The notes below the pieces were generated by a model that was not told the DNA's origin, searched no databases, and worked only from the letters and a program-made list of their open reading frames with translations. Shown in pieces: positions 28,201 to 34,850 of a stretch of DNA of 40,734 nucleotides (positions are counted from its first letter, which is position 1; each line of letters opens with the position of its first letter). The stretch covers positions 64,001 through 104,734 of IMG/VR virus record IMGVR_UViG_3300049203_000077. One strand, given 5' to 3'. A program made the translations under genes and the position numbers. The stretch comes from a virus.

Positions 28201-29335
28201 AGCAGGTACACCAACAGATGTTGGTTTTGTTGATTTTACAGTTAATAGTAATAGTGGTGCTCATAAACGTGTGGCAGCCATTGGTGTTACAGCAGATGGT
28301 GCTACTACAGGTGCTCGTGGTGGTGATTTTCACTTTTACACTAAACCTGATGGTGGGTCACTTGCCGAGAGAATGGGTATTCTAAGTACTGGACAGTTAA
28401 CATTAGGTACTGGTTATAGTGGAGGGTCATTTACTGGAACTGCTGCATACTTGTTGGGTGTAACATCTGGAGGTAATGTTATAGTGACTTCTGGGGGTAG
28501 TTCACAATGGACAACTGCTGGTTCAGATATTTATTATAACACAGGTAATGTTGGTATTGGAGATAGTTCACCCGATGTTAAGCTTGATATAGAAATGTCA
28601 AACACTGGTTCAGATGGAATAATTATAACTAACACGAACAGTGGAGCAGCTGCAAGGCCAATAATAAGAGTTGTTAACGATGCTAGTGAGCTTGGGCAAT
28701 TTGGGATGATGAGTAGCACACATTCAACTTTAGCCAACTATACACTGTTCGAGGCAACAAAGAGCCTGCAATTTGGTACAGATCAGGGTGTAGCTTCTGG
28801 GGGAACTTCTGTCATTAACTTTGTAACTGGTGGTTATAGTGTTTCTCCTGCTGTACAAATAAAAGGAGATGGTAATGTTGTGTTTGGTACAACAACTTCT
28901 ATAGTTGGCACTACTACTAATAATAATGCAACGGCAGGTAATATAGGAGAAGAAATAAGCTCTACTGTGAGTACTTACACTAATTATACTACAACAGCTA
29001 CTTATCAAAATATTACATCTATAACTCTCACACCTGGAGATTGGGATATATCTATTCCTGTTTTTACATGTAGTACAAATTCTGCAACCATTACAGGGGA
29101 TGCTATCTTTGTAGTTAGTACTACAACGGCTAGTGCTTCTGGAGCTGTTGAAGGAGTAAATATTAGTTATATTTCACAATCTACACTTTTAGGAAGTTCT
29201 AAACAATCAGGTATTATAGCACCTTTTAGAGTTTCGTTGGCATCAACAACAACTTATTACTTAAATACACAAGCTTCTTTCTCAGCAGGAAATCCTCAAT
29301 TCGTAGGAACCATAAGAGCTAGAAGGATGAGATAA
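25238..29335 (+). CDS. Large tail fibre or tail spike with pectate-lyase-like domain
   Basis: This 1365-aa protein has the make-up of a tail fibre. The N-terminus is Cys-rich (CKKNCSCDQN) and precedes Gly/Thr-rich repeats with the fibre motif TNGGTGI. Two segments, at about residues 284-296 (LGLGTNTPSQRLHV) and 1108-1120 (VGIGDSSPDVKLDI), resemble repeats common in Bacteroidota phage fibres. From residue 574, FNVKDYGALGDGVTDDRAAI and GGGVLFFPAGEYLL mark a pectate-lyase-3 type right-handed beta-helix reaching to about residue 900; such domains bind or cut polysaccharide. The last 130 residues (NIGEE, LTPGDWDIS) resemble a common C-terminal trimerisation or receptor-binding fibre domain. No S74 chaperone domain is seen. 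The likely role is binding or degrading host capsule or surface glycan. Confidence 0.85.
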   Translation: MSKSRVCKKNCSCDQNIWYKLNCNNLNFTSEDSTVTITKDGCNFDLSVDALAGSGTVTSVGLTVPSGLSVANSPITTSGTINITTVLNGPVRGTGTGFTTGQINLATEVLGTLAVTNGGTGITALGGALQLLRVNTLGNSLEYFTPSYISGVSLTGDVTGTGTSSLTTTISPQAVTFSKIQNISTQKLIGRYSPSTGSVEEITLGTGLTLSSGGVLSASGGVTSVNFTDGSGFDGTVLNPTTAPVISLTTTLSSGSIPFIGIGGGLLEDNSILFWDNTNKRLGLGTNTPSQRLHVSGSTIISNLATGGTAPTTSGTTRMVISDANGLLSFTAIPVGNTYTSDNGITLTGNNFQLGGTLLHDTVIDATTDYSLSVVGSGAGIPFKVTSDNNIATQIISATSIAVQATAGDSFPAGHFTNSTPYTDSVIDAIHAQHQANGSPASLGIGVGISMNVSDDSGLYQSTRLISKWTDLTHATRSSQFTITGVNSGTSSDIFTLSGSGATRLNKYGTGTFTGTAAYTLQVDSSGNIIEGTVSGGSSTFAGLTDVTLTSLQNGQIASYNSATSEWVNRQPCYFNVKDYGALGDGVTDDRAAIIAARDAAYTSGGGVLFFPAGEYLLSDSITFEHCIRFQGVTKSGGLHNNQAGGVLEKDRLGPIEMSSVIVVTDNKDGFVFDRQSDETKAAFSVENLTFKSTVTPGSNTGGSFIVIKGMLQGTIVKDTTFYGGYIQLNIESGYYQMITGCHFSAPLIAGIKTNNNIRTDTGDFTVLACTFNSGTFATGTAVTKAIWWQSGGGMRVVDCKFDACEFNNANGYQYHIYVENVLDPTSDIILSNNSFENWVVSAVYMRGIVSPYVRNIHITSNQFAPVGSTGPAIDIDQMEVIVVSDFEIRDWGGTVSAAAIKITNCTGVTIGKGHIRDYTSNFDLTGSTDTHIDYMWGGDVAIGTKNTANIAGLNSTLYTTGTILGRATTGQFGAGIVELASQLAELPAGTPTDVGFVDFTVNSNSGAHKRVAAIGVTADGATTGARGGDFHFYTKPDGGSLAERMGILSTGQLTLGTGYSGGSFTGTAAYLLGVTSGGNVIVTSGGSSQWTTAGSDIYYNTGNVGIGDSSPDVKLDIEMSNTGSDGIIITNTNSGAAARPIIRVVNDASELGQFGMMSSTHSTLANYTLFEATKSLQFGTDQGVASGGTSVINFVTGGYSVSPAVQIKGDGNVVFGTTTSIVGTTTNNNATAGNIGEEISSTVSTYTNYTTTATYQNITSITLTPGDWDISIPVFTCSTNSATITGDAIFVVSTTTASASGAVEGVNISYISQSTLLGSSKQSGIIAPFRVSLASTTTYYLNTQASFSAGNPQFVGTIRARRMR

Positions 29336-29347
29336 AATTATTAATAT

Positions 29348-29584
29348 ATGAAAGAATTTTTGAATAAAATAGGTAATGGAGAAATAAGAAGTATACTTGC
29401 TGTAATAAGTATATTAGGCTCTTTTGCACTAATGTTTACTTTTATTTTTGCAGAAATACCTAAAGAGAACAGAGACGTAGTTATGATGGGAGCTGGTTCC
29501 ATCCTAACTGGAACACTTGGAGGTGTAATAGGATATTATTTTGGTGCCTCTAAGGGAAATGAAACTAAAATAAATAAAGTTTAA
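29348..29584 (+). CDS. Small holin-like membrane protein
   Basis: This 78-aa protein has two hydrophobic segments, at about residues 16-36 and 44-67, joined by a charged loop (AEIPKENRDV). It ends with GGVIGYYFGASKG and a polar tail, a pattern frequent in two-helix phage membrane proteins annotated as holins. It lies 12 bases after the tail fibre gene and away from the lysozyme, so it may act in lysis or in virion or membrane attachment. Confidence 0.55.
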   Translation: MKEFLNKIGNGEIRSILAVISILGSFALMFTFIFAEIPKENRDVVMMGAGSILTGTLGGVIGYYFGASKGNETKINKV

Positions 29585-29607
29585 AAATTATACTAAAATA
29601 AATTAAA

Positions 29608-30066
29608 ATGTCTAGATTAAATAAACAAGTATTAAATGACTACTTCAAATCATTTTTTAAACAATTCTCTCTTACAAAAGAGCAATTTGACAAGGTGAGA
29701 GATCTGATAGATGAAGCAGAATGTGGATGCTGTTCAGTAGTCACTGTCAATTGGATTAGTGACGATGAATCGGCAGCTTCTCCTGCTGCAGAGCAGATTG
29801 TGTTTAAAGATGAAAATGATGAAATTGTAGCGTCTACAAGCATTACAGGAGGGTCTCCTCAGAGAATATGTGTTCCAAGGGAGGCCACAACAATATGTAT
29901 AAATATTATTGAAGCAGTAACTACAGGGGGAACATTTACTCTTACAGGATCTGATGGGTTTAGTCAATCAGGAGCAGATACTGTTACGGAGGGGTGCTAT
30001 TTCATTGGCCCTCTTGAGACATCACTTCCAGCTTCATCTTATATAATTGTGACCGCCGAACCATAA
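29608..30066 (+). CDS. Unknown protein at the end of the virion arm
   Basis: This is a 152-aa protein. The first 40 residues form a helical, charged segment (LNDYFKSFFKQFSLTKEQF), followed by CGCC and then a Thr/Ser/Ile-rich part likely to form a small beta-sandwich. It is the last gene of the + strand arm and is followed by a strong bidirectional terminator. Position and composition suggest a small fibre-associated or virion surface protein, but no family is recognised. Confidence 0.55.
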   Translation: MSRLNKQVLNDYFKSFFKQFSLTKEQFDKVRDLIDEAECGCCSVVTVNWISDDESAASPAAEQIVFKDENDEIVASTSITGGSPQRICVPREATTICINIIEAVTTGGTFTLTGSDGFSQSGADTVTEGCYFIGPLETSLPASSYIIVTAEP

Positions 30067-30083
30067 TCTACGTTCAAGATTTC

Positions 30084-30136
30084 TAAAAAAAAGTTCCGGC
30101 GAGCCTCATGTGCTCCCGGAACTTCCTTATTTTTAT
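30084..30136. terminator. Bidirectional terminator between the two gene arms
   Basis: AAGTTCCGG (30091-30099) pairs perfectly with CCGGAACTT (30116-30124). Inside it GAGC pairs with GCTC around a seven-base loop. A run of eight A lies on the left and a T-rich stretch on the right, so the structure works on both strands. It lies exactly between the convergent genes ending at 30066 and 30144. Confidence 0.9.
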
Positions 30137-30143
30137 TATGTCC

Positions 30144-31166
30144 TTACTTTTTAGCTCTTAGATCATTAACAAAATTCTTGATTCTGTTGTATAGTTCTTG
30201 ATAGAATTCAGGATTGTCTGTTAACATTCCTTTAAACTCTTCAAGGTCATATTTTAGTGGTTCTGTTCCCTCTACAAATAATGTGATTTGCTTTCCCCAT
30301 TTCTTTAGTATTCCTGCTTTGTGACCAAGTTCAATTACTTCACTTACTTTATCAATTCCTTTGGCGAACTCTACATCAAATTCTGCTATTTTAAATGGCG
30401 GACCCACCTTATTTTTGACTACCTTTACTTTCACCTTATTACCAATCATTTCGTCACCATCCTTTACTACATCGTCCTTACCTAGTGCTCTACGAACATC
30501 AAGTCGTACAGAGGCATAAAACTTCAATGCGTTACCACCGGTAGTGGTTTCGGGGTTACCGAACATAACACCTATTTTTTCACGCAGCTGGTTAATGAAT
30601 ATAAGTAGGCAATTGTTTTTTGATACAGTACCTGTAAGTTTGCGCAATGCTTGTGACATTAGTCGAGCGTGAAGTCCCATTTTACTTTCACCCATTTCTC
30701 CTTCTAATTCCCCTTTAGGAACTAAAGCAGCTACAGAGTCAATTAAAACAACTCCAAATTTGCCAGAGCTAATAGCCCTATCAGCGATTTCAAGAGCCTC
30801 GTCTCCACTATCAGGTTGACTAATATATAGAGTTTCTGTATTCACTCCTAATTTCTTAGCGTACTCCATGTCAAAAGCATGTTCAGCATCTATTACTAAA
30901 CACTTGTCGCCTTTCTTTTGAGCTTCCGCTATAACATGAGTAGATAAAGTAGTTTTTCCAGATGATTCAGGACCGTAAATTTCGACAATTCTTCCTTTTG
31001 GTAAACCCCATACACCAAGAGCACTATCTAGACCTAATGAGCCTGTAGACACTACGTCAATTGGTCCAGAGGGTTTATCACCTGCCTTTATAATTGCCCC
31101 TTCTCCAAAAGCCTTCTGAATTTCATCAATAACTTTAGATAATTCCTTTAAATTGTTATCTGACAT
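30144..31166 (-). CDS. recA: RecA recombinase
   Basis: This 340-aa protein is a full bacterial-type RecA, the ATP-driven strand-exchange protein of homologous recombination. It has Walker A GPESSGKT at residues 65-72, catalytic Glu95 in IDAEHAFD, and a Walker B strand ending in Asp143 ([10 protein letters not shown]). It also has the conserved loop region [20 protein letters not shown] leading to [16 protein letters not shown]. The length is close to the usual 345-355 aa. It is the last gene of the - strand arm and ends just before the shared terminator. A TATCTTTG element lies 19 bases upstream of its start. It resembles cellular RecA more than T4 UvsX, so acquisition from a bacterium is likely. 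Confidence 0.96.
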   Translation of the reverse strand: MSDNNLKELSKVIDEIQKAFGEGAIIKAGDKPSGPIDVVSTGSLGLDSALGVWGLPKGRIVEIYGPESSGKTTLSTHVIAEAQKKGDKCLVIDAEHAFDMEYAKKLGVNTETLYISQPDSGDEALEIADRAISSGKFGVVLIDSVAALVPKGELEGEMGESKMGLHARLMSQALRKLTGTVSKNNCLLIFINQLREKIGVMFGNPETTTGGNALKFYASVRLDVRRALGKDDVVKDGDEMIGNKVKVKVVKNKVGPPFKIAEFDVEFAKGIDKVSEVIELGHKAGILKKWGKQITLFVEGTEPLKYDLEEFKGMLTDNPEFYQELYNRIKNFVNDLRAKK

Positions 31167-31184
31167 TTATAATTGTTTAGGATA

Positions 31185-31192
31185 CAAAGATA
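31185..31192 (-). promoter_or_regulatory. Promoter element for recA (TATCTTTG)
   Basis: Read on the - strand, TATCTTTG at 31192-31185 fits the Bacteroidota -7 consensus TAnnTTTG and ends 18 bases before the recA start codon. It lies right after the stop codon of the upstream gene. No clear -33 TTTG is visible. Confidence 0.55.
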
Positions 31193-31474
31193 CTACTTTT
31201 TCTCTGAAGTTTTGGATATTTCTTCAAGTTTTCTGTAATAAATATCTATTGTTTTCTCTATACTATCAGTTTGACTTTTTATATATTCAAGTGCTACAAA
31301 TGGCACAGAACTAGCTTTTTCTCCACGTTCATTTCCGGCTTTAGCTTGTTCTTTCACCCAATCTTCTAACTTCTTTGTGTGCCATCCAAGTAATCCAAGG
31401 CTAGAGTTAGTATCATGAATTAATGAAGCTAAAGCTCTTTCTTCTGGTTTGTTTCCAAACAAATTAATAGACAT
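31193..31474 (-). CDS. Unknown small protein upstream of recA
   Basis: This 93-aa, mostly helical, charged protein begins MSINLFGNKPEERALASLIH. I chose the ATG at 31474 because it is preceded closely by GAGGAGGGAG, a strong Shine-Dalgarno sequence; the frame remains open upstream to 31510, but that would overlap the preceding gene by 47 bases. With this start the overlap is 11 bases. No family, signal peptide or membrane helix is seen. It belongs to the operon-like row that runs from 32058 towards recA. Confidence 0.6.
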   Translation of the reverse strand: MSINLFGNKPEERALASLIHDTNSSLGLLGWHTKKLEDWVKEQAKAGNERGEKASSVPFVALEYIKSQTDSIEKTIDIYYRKLEEISKTSEKK

Positions 31475-31676
31475 TATCTCCCTCCTCGTAAATTGCGTCT
31501 GTTTTCTCAAATAAGTTAAAGAAATCCTCTTTTAATCTCACCCAAATGTCTCCATCTGGGTTATCGTAGAGAGTAGCGTAGATGATACATGGAATCCATG
31601 TACCACCTACTTTTATGCTAGTCTCTTCAACAATATAGTAGGGTTTTTCCTTATAGATGTAAACGTTACTTCGCAA
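31464..31676 (-). CDS. DUF1653-like small protein
   Basis: This 70-aa protein has the pattern of DUF1653 proteins: VYIYKEKPYYIVEE at the start, a middle strand IIYATLYD and then DIWVRLKEDFFNLFE. In that family the corresponding parts read like YRHYKG..Y.V, VVYRALY and WVRP..MF. The function of the family is not settled. No ATG is present in the frame; the start is probably TTG at 31676, overlapping the upstream gene by 11 bases, so translation may depend on coupling. It overlaps the next gene by 11 bases. Confidence 0.6.
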   Translation of the reverse strand: MRSNVYIYKEKPYYIVEETSIKVGGTWIPCIIYATLYDNPDGDIWVRLKEDFFNLFEKTDAIYEEGDNVY

Positions 31677-32058
31677 GTTTATTAGCTTCTTTTGGAGTTA
31701 AAGGATAGTTTCCAACATGACTATTTGGGAACTTTTTTAGTTCCCTTTCTTTTATCCGCTTCTTGAGTTCCTCTGTTCTATCGTATTCAGCGGCAATTAA
31801 AGCTCCGGCAACAGCGAGCCTTTCCTGATAAGACTTCTCTATCATCTTCCTGCAGTGAGCTATTCCCCAAGAGTCAGGAAAATCATGAAGAACAGGACGT
31901 TCTTTTAATAAAGCTCTAGCAGCTTGAACAAGTTCTCCATTTGGATTATAGAGAATGTCGTCGTTGACAGTAAGTTTATGTTTATGAATCTGGTCGTTTC
32001 GCTCATTTATAATAGCGACAATACCGTGTAAATTATTATTTACGATTGTATCGTTCAT
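31666..32058 (-). CDS. Phage-conserved protein of unknown function
   Basis: This 130-aa protein has INERNDQIHKHKLTVNDD, then GELVQAARALL, and near the C-terminus RLAVAGALIAAEYDR. This order recalls a common phage family in which ERxRQI and ALIAAEIDR motifs frame a small helical domain; such proteins often lie among nucleotide-metabolism genes, and their activity is unknown to me. The C-terminal tail is basic. A 74-base gap separates it from thyX upstream. It starts at a clear ATG. Confidence 0.6.
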   Translation of the reverse strand: MNDTIVNNNLHGIVAIINERNDQIHKHKLTVNDDILYNPNGELVQAARALLKERPVLHDFPDSWGIAHCRKMIEKSYQERLAVAGALIAAEYDRTEELKKRIKERELKKFPNSHVGNYPLTPKEANKLAK

Positions 32059-32132
32059 CTTTCTTGTTTTCGTTTTATACGTTTGTTCTTATTCTATTGT
32101 TAACTACATCCGAAATATAACCACTACTAGTA

Positions 32133-33047
32133 TTATTTTGTAGTACTTTTTTGAACTCTTCCATCTATTTGCGTTTCTAGTTCAAGTAAAGCACGATGTT
32201 GAATGAACCCCTTAAGATTCTTACACCATCCGTATTCATCTATTTTCTCTCCATTTCTTATCTCTACTTTTCGAAAACCTTCATATTCTTCTTTACTCAT
32301 ACATCTTGCTACGTGCTCAAATGGACTTGCATGTTTGCTTTTAAGTAGCCTTTCATATAGACGAATATCCTCCTTATAATCATCTTTACCTTCAAAGTTT
32401 AGATAACTTACTCTTGCACAGCGTGCTGTAGCTACTTTTAATTGCCAATCACCTGCTTCTTCATTAGTAAACCCTTTAGTTTTCTGCATGTCAAGGTTGT
32501 CTCCAAAGGGAATATGCCATTCATAGGACTTTAGTACCTTAGGAGTACTTGCATTTGCAGCTTCAAGCATCTTATATGCAAGTTCTTGAATGTGTATTTC
32601 AGCGTCTGGATGTGCTCTTAATGCAAAGAAATTCTCAAACTCGGTTCCCGTACAAATACAGGTGTGCCACATGAAGGGCTCAAGAAGACGATTGGTAATT
32701 TGTTTAGTAGCACCTGCTTCACTTAAAGCTTTTGCTATTTCGATATTACCATCTCTTGCATTAAGCCATGCATTATTTAATCTTTCAATCTCTACATGAT
32801 GCGTAAAGTACTCAGTACCTTGCATTCCTGTATGTTCCTTCATCCATCTGATAGGGATGAATGGATTTTCCCGTACCATCTTAAGCATTTTCTTAAATGG
32901 TATAGCGCGGCTACTTGCACTATTGCGAGATAATGCTCGGTGAGTGTTAAACTCAGCGAGTACGATACGGGGAAAGGTAAGCACATAAGTAATAATCCTG
33001 TCCCCAAATGGACCCAAACTGTCTGCAATAATTTTCGCTTCAATCAT
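32133..33047 (-). CDS. thyX: Flavin-dependent thymidylate synthase
   Basis: This 304-aa enzyme should methylate dUMP to dTMP using methylene-tetrahydrofolate, with FAD and NADPH. The ThyX signature is present as THRALSRNSASSR at residues 35-47. The substrate-binding segment FFALRAHPDAEIHIQELA at about 140-157 matches the FxLR....A..EI..LA pattern. At 304 aa it is longer than the typical bacterial enzyme of about 220-250 aa, as is common in phages. Its start overlaps the upstream stop by four bases (ATGA). With dUTPase, the MazG-like protein and ribonucleotide reductase nearby it forms a dNTP supply set. Confidence 0.93.
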   Translation of the reverse strand: MIEAKIIADSLGPFGDRIITYVLTFPRIVLAEFNTHRALSRNSASSRAIPFKKMLKMVRENPFIPIRWMKEHTGMQGTEYFTHHVEIERLNNAWLNARDGNIEIAKALSEAGATKQITNRLLEPFMWHTCICTGTEFENFFALRAHPDAEIHIQELAYKMLEAANASTPKVLKSYEWHIPFGDNLDMQKTKGFTNEEAGDWQLKVATARCARVSYLNFEGKDDYKEDIRLYERLLKSKHASPFEHVARCMSKEEYEGFRKVEIRNGEKIDEYGWCKNLKGFIQHRALLELETQIDGRVQKSTTK

Positions 33048-33391
33048 TCGTAGTATTCGTCAATTAATTTCCTTAAATCAAGTGTATTTGTAATTTTTAT
33101 ATTTTTGTCTTTCAGCCTTGGTTTATTGATAAGTGCTAAATGAGACTCAAAAGAGTCATCCGTATATACCACATCGTATAGAACATCATTTGAACCTGAA
33201 ATTTTATAGGTTAATAAAAAAGGTGTTTTTGAATAAGGTTGTCTAATACTACCTAGAATAGAATATTCAAGATCAACATCAGCGTCTTCCTCCATGCTCT
33301 TAATACTCTTCTCCACATCTGATTTAGGAAGTAAGAATAAATCCTTACCATTCTCTGAAAGACAAATAAACAAAGTTTCTTTTTTAGTCAT
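33044..33391 (-). CDS. Unknown protein coupled to thyX
   Basis: This 115-aa acidic protein begins MTKKETLFICLSENGKDLFL. Alternating charged and hydrophobic residues suggest a mixed alpha/beta fold. It overlaps thyX by four bases, so the two are probably translated together. Its ATG lies 23 bases past the stem of a strong hairpin terminator, so expression would need read-through or an unseen promoter. No family is recognised. Confidence 0.6.
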   Translation of the reverse strand: MTKKETLFICLSENGKDLFLLPKSDVEKSIKSMEEDADVDLEYSILGSIRQPYSKTPFLLTYKISGSNDVLYDVVYTDDSFESHLALINKPRLKDKNIKITNTLDLRKLIDEYYE

Positions 33392-33406
33392 ATTTTGTTT
33401 TTAGAT

Positions 33407-33435
33407 TAAAAAAGTCCCCACGTTTCCGCAGGGAC
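33407..33435 (-). terminator. Intrinsic terminator or attenuator with GAAA tetraloop
   Basis: On the - strand GTCCCTGCG and CGTGGGGAC form a nine-pair stem (with two G-T wobbles) closed by GAAA, a GNRA-type tetraloop, and are followed by six T. It lies between the 63-aa gene and the 115-aa/thyX pair, all on the same strand. It would end the short AP2-type transcript and could limit read-through into thyX. Confidence 0.85.
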
Positions 33436-33464
33436 CAAAACCTCTAAAAATGAAAAAAAATCAA

Positions 33465-33656
33465 TTATAAACTGTTCAGAAATGTCTTAGCTGCTTTAAT
33501 AGAGCTTACGCTTTTACAATGGCGTACGCCATCTACCATCTTCCGTACACAGTAGGAGCCGCTTACATCTTTGTAGATGTTTGGAGCTATACGAGTGTAG
33601 ATAGAAGTCTTAAGGTTTTTCTTAGCTGTTTTCTTTGTCGCTTTACGTTTAATCAT
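33465..33656 (-). CDS. Small basic AP2-like protein
   Basis: This 63-aa protein has a Lys-rich head (MIKRKATKKTAKKNLKTS) and then a compact domain: YTRIAPNIYKD, GSYCVRKMVDGVRH, a final helix SIKAAKTFLNSL. The three-strand-plus-helix pattern resembles AP2 and Arm-type DNA-binding domains found in phage endonucleases and integrases, but no nuclease or recombinase part is attached. It has a very good promoter upstream and a terminator downstream, so it is probably a separately transcribed DNA-binding protein. A regulatory role is inferred. Confidence 0.6.
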   Translation of the reverse strand: MIKRKATKKTAKKNLKTSIYTRIAPNIYKDVSGSYCVRKMVDGVRHCKSVSSIKAAKTFLNSL

Positions 33657-33680
33657 ATTTTTAATTTCAATTTTCGATCA

Positions 33681-33712
33681 CAAAGGTAAATAGTATTTAA
33701 CTATCTACCAAA
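33681..33712 (-). promoter_or_regulatory. Bacteroidota-type promoter for the 63-aa gene
   Basis: On the - strand TTTG (33712-33709), a 20-base spacer and TACCTTTG (33688-33681) match the -33 and -7 elements of Bacteroidota primary-sigma promoters. The ATG at 33656 follows 24 bases later. Confidence 0.8.
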
Positions 33713-33718
33713 CATTTC

Positions 33719-33955
33719 TTAGAATAAGTTGGAAATAAATTTTAATCTTTCATAATGAGCTTCTTCTGCTGTAGCGAAATGACCTATGTGAATTGTGGTA
33801 AGTTTTCCTGATACGGTCTTTGCAGATACTTGTGCTGAAAATTTATTTACAGAAGCAGGGTTACTTATCTCGGATACACCCTTATATCCAGTGTTAGTAA
33901 AAGGTTTATATCTTAGCCCCTTTGGTCTATTTCTTTTCTTTTTTACTTCAGTCAT
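33719..33955 (-). CDS. AP2-domain-like small protein
   Basis: This 78-aa protein has a basic head (KKKRNRPKGLRYKP) and an AP2-like core: TGYKGVSE, NKFSAQVSA, HIGHFATAEEAHYERLKF. The YKGV, HIG-F and TAEEAHxER elements are the usual AP2 landmarks in phage HNH proteins. The HNH nuclease part is missing, so this may be a free-standing DNA-binding protein or the remnant of a homing endonuclease. Its start overlaps the dUTPase stop by one base, so it is coupled to the nucleotide-metabolism operon. Confidence 0.72.
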   Translation of the reverse strand: MTEVKKKRNRPKGLRYKPFTNTGYKGVSEISNPASVNKFSAQVSAKTVSGKLTTIHIGHFATAEEAHYERLKFISNLF

Positions 33956-34392
33956 TAAGCTTTTTCTTTGTTAGTACTACCATATCCTCCTTTACCACGA
34001 ATAGTGTCAGATAGATTCTGAGTTACTTTAAATGTAGCTTGTTCTACTTTAGCAATAACTCCTTGAGCAATTCGATCGCCAGTGTTTATTGTGAATGTGC
34101 TATTACCATGATTAATCAAGATAATACCAATTTCTCCACGATAATCTGAGTCAATTGTTCCGGGAGAGTTAAGAACAGTAACACCATTCTTAAGAGCAAG
34201 GCCACTACGAGGACGTACTTGCATTTCATACCCTTTAGGGATTTCAAAGGCAAGTCCTGTACCTACAAGTACTCTTTCTCTTGGACCAATCATATATGTT
34301 CCAGACGAATGCAAATCAAATCCTGCTGCTCCTTCTGTCTGGTATTCAGGAACAGTAGCGGTACTAATCAATTCTTTTACTAAAATCTCCAT
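33955..34392 (-). CDS. dut: Trimeric dUTPase
   Basis: This 145-aa enzyme should hydrolyse dUTP to dUMP and pyrophosphate, keeping uracil out of DNA and feeding dUMP to ThyX. All five motifs of the trimeric family are present: AGFDL at residues 23-27, PRSGLA at 61-66, GTIDSDYRGEI at 78-88, GDRIAQ at 105-110 and RGKGGYGST at 132-140. The length is typical. It overlaps its upstream and downstream neighbours by one base each, which indicates a single operon. Confidence 0.96.
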   Translation of the reverse strand: MEILVKELISTATVPEYQTEGAAGFDLHSSGTYMIGPRERVLVGTGLAFEIPKGYEMQVRPRSGLALKNGVTVLNSPGTIDSDYRGEIGIILINHGNSTFTINTGDRIAQGVIAKVEQATFKVTQNLSDTIRGKGGYGSTNKEKA

Positions 34393-34724
34393 TAAAGTCC
34401 TCCTTTGTATTTTCCTTCGTTGTAGTATTTTATTAACTTAGAAATCTTGGTGTCAAGACGCTCACCAATCGGGTCTTCTTCTACTTCAAGCTGTTTTATA
34501 ACAACTCCAAGTCGTAGAAAAACATCTCCTACTTCATCCACAATTGCTTGTTTAGAAGGAGCTTTTTCTGGTTTCTTGTTGATGTACTTTAATAGAACTT
34601 CCTGAAGTTCAGAGAGTTCTTCACAGAGTTTTGTAATATTAAACTTAGGGTCGTTTTCATTAAGAAGAACTTCCATTAATTCTTCTTCTGTCTCAATCTT
34701 GTTAATTACTGCTGTTTCGCTCAT
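34392..34724 (-). CDS. MazG-like nucleotide pyrophosphohydrolase
   Basis: This 110-aa helical protein has the metal-binding pattern of the all-alpha NTP pyrophosphohydrolases: KLCEELSELQEVL (an ExxE helix) and, after a loop, AIVDEVGDVFLRLGV (an ExxD helix). Such enzymes cleave nucleoside triphosphates to monophosphates. Placed next to dUTPase with a one-base overlap, it probably cleans the nucleotide pool or lowers an alarmone-type signal. The substrate cannot be read from sequence. Confidence 0.8.
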   Translation of the reverse strand: MSETAVINKIETEEELMEVLLNENDPKFNITKLCEELSELQEVLLKYINKKPEKAPSKQAIVDEVGDVFLRLGVVIKQLEVEEDPIGERLDTKISKLIKYYNEGKYKGGL

Positions 34725-34733
34725 TGTGTAGTA

Positions 34734-34850
34734 TTAATTAAATAAATTTTGAAATGTATTAGCTGCTGCCCAAAGAAGAGCAGCTATAAATACACCTATA
34801 GCTGCTCCCCAGACAATGTCGCCTATTTTTTGTTTTTGTTCTTTTGTCAT
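34734..34850 (-). CDS. Tiny single-helix membrane protein (38 aa)
   Basis: An ATG at 34850 opens a 38-codon frame ending TAA at 34734-34736. The product has a basic head (MTKEQKQKIGD), one hydrophobic helix at about residues 12-30 (IVWGAAIGVFIAALLWAAA) and a short polar tail. Its ATG overlaps the stop codon of the Tad1-like gene by one base, which supports translation. The function is unknown; the placement directly after a probable anti-defence gene is notable. Confidence 0.65.
   Translation of the reverse strand: MTKEQKQKIGDIVWGAAIGVFIAALLWAAANTFQNLFN

Noticed and set aside
25279-29008. Several open frames on the - strand within the tail fibre gene
   Set aside because: They have no start signals or recognisable proteins and mirror the repetitive Thr/Gly/Ser-rich coding sequence of the + strand gene.
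31475-31510. Extended N-terminus (12 more residues) of the gene upstream of recA
   Set aside because: The internal ATG at 31474 has a strong Shine-Dalgarno sequence and gives a shorter overlap with the previous gene.
32100-32120. Possible - strand promoter (TATATTTC) before the 130-aa gene
   Set aside because: The last base breaks the TAnnTTTG consensus, no -33 element was seen, and the distance to the start codon is long.
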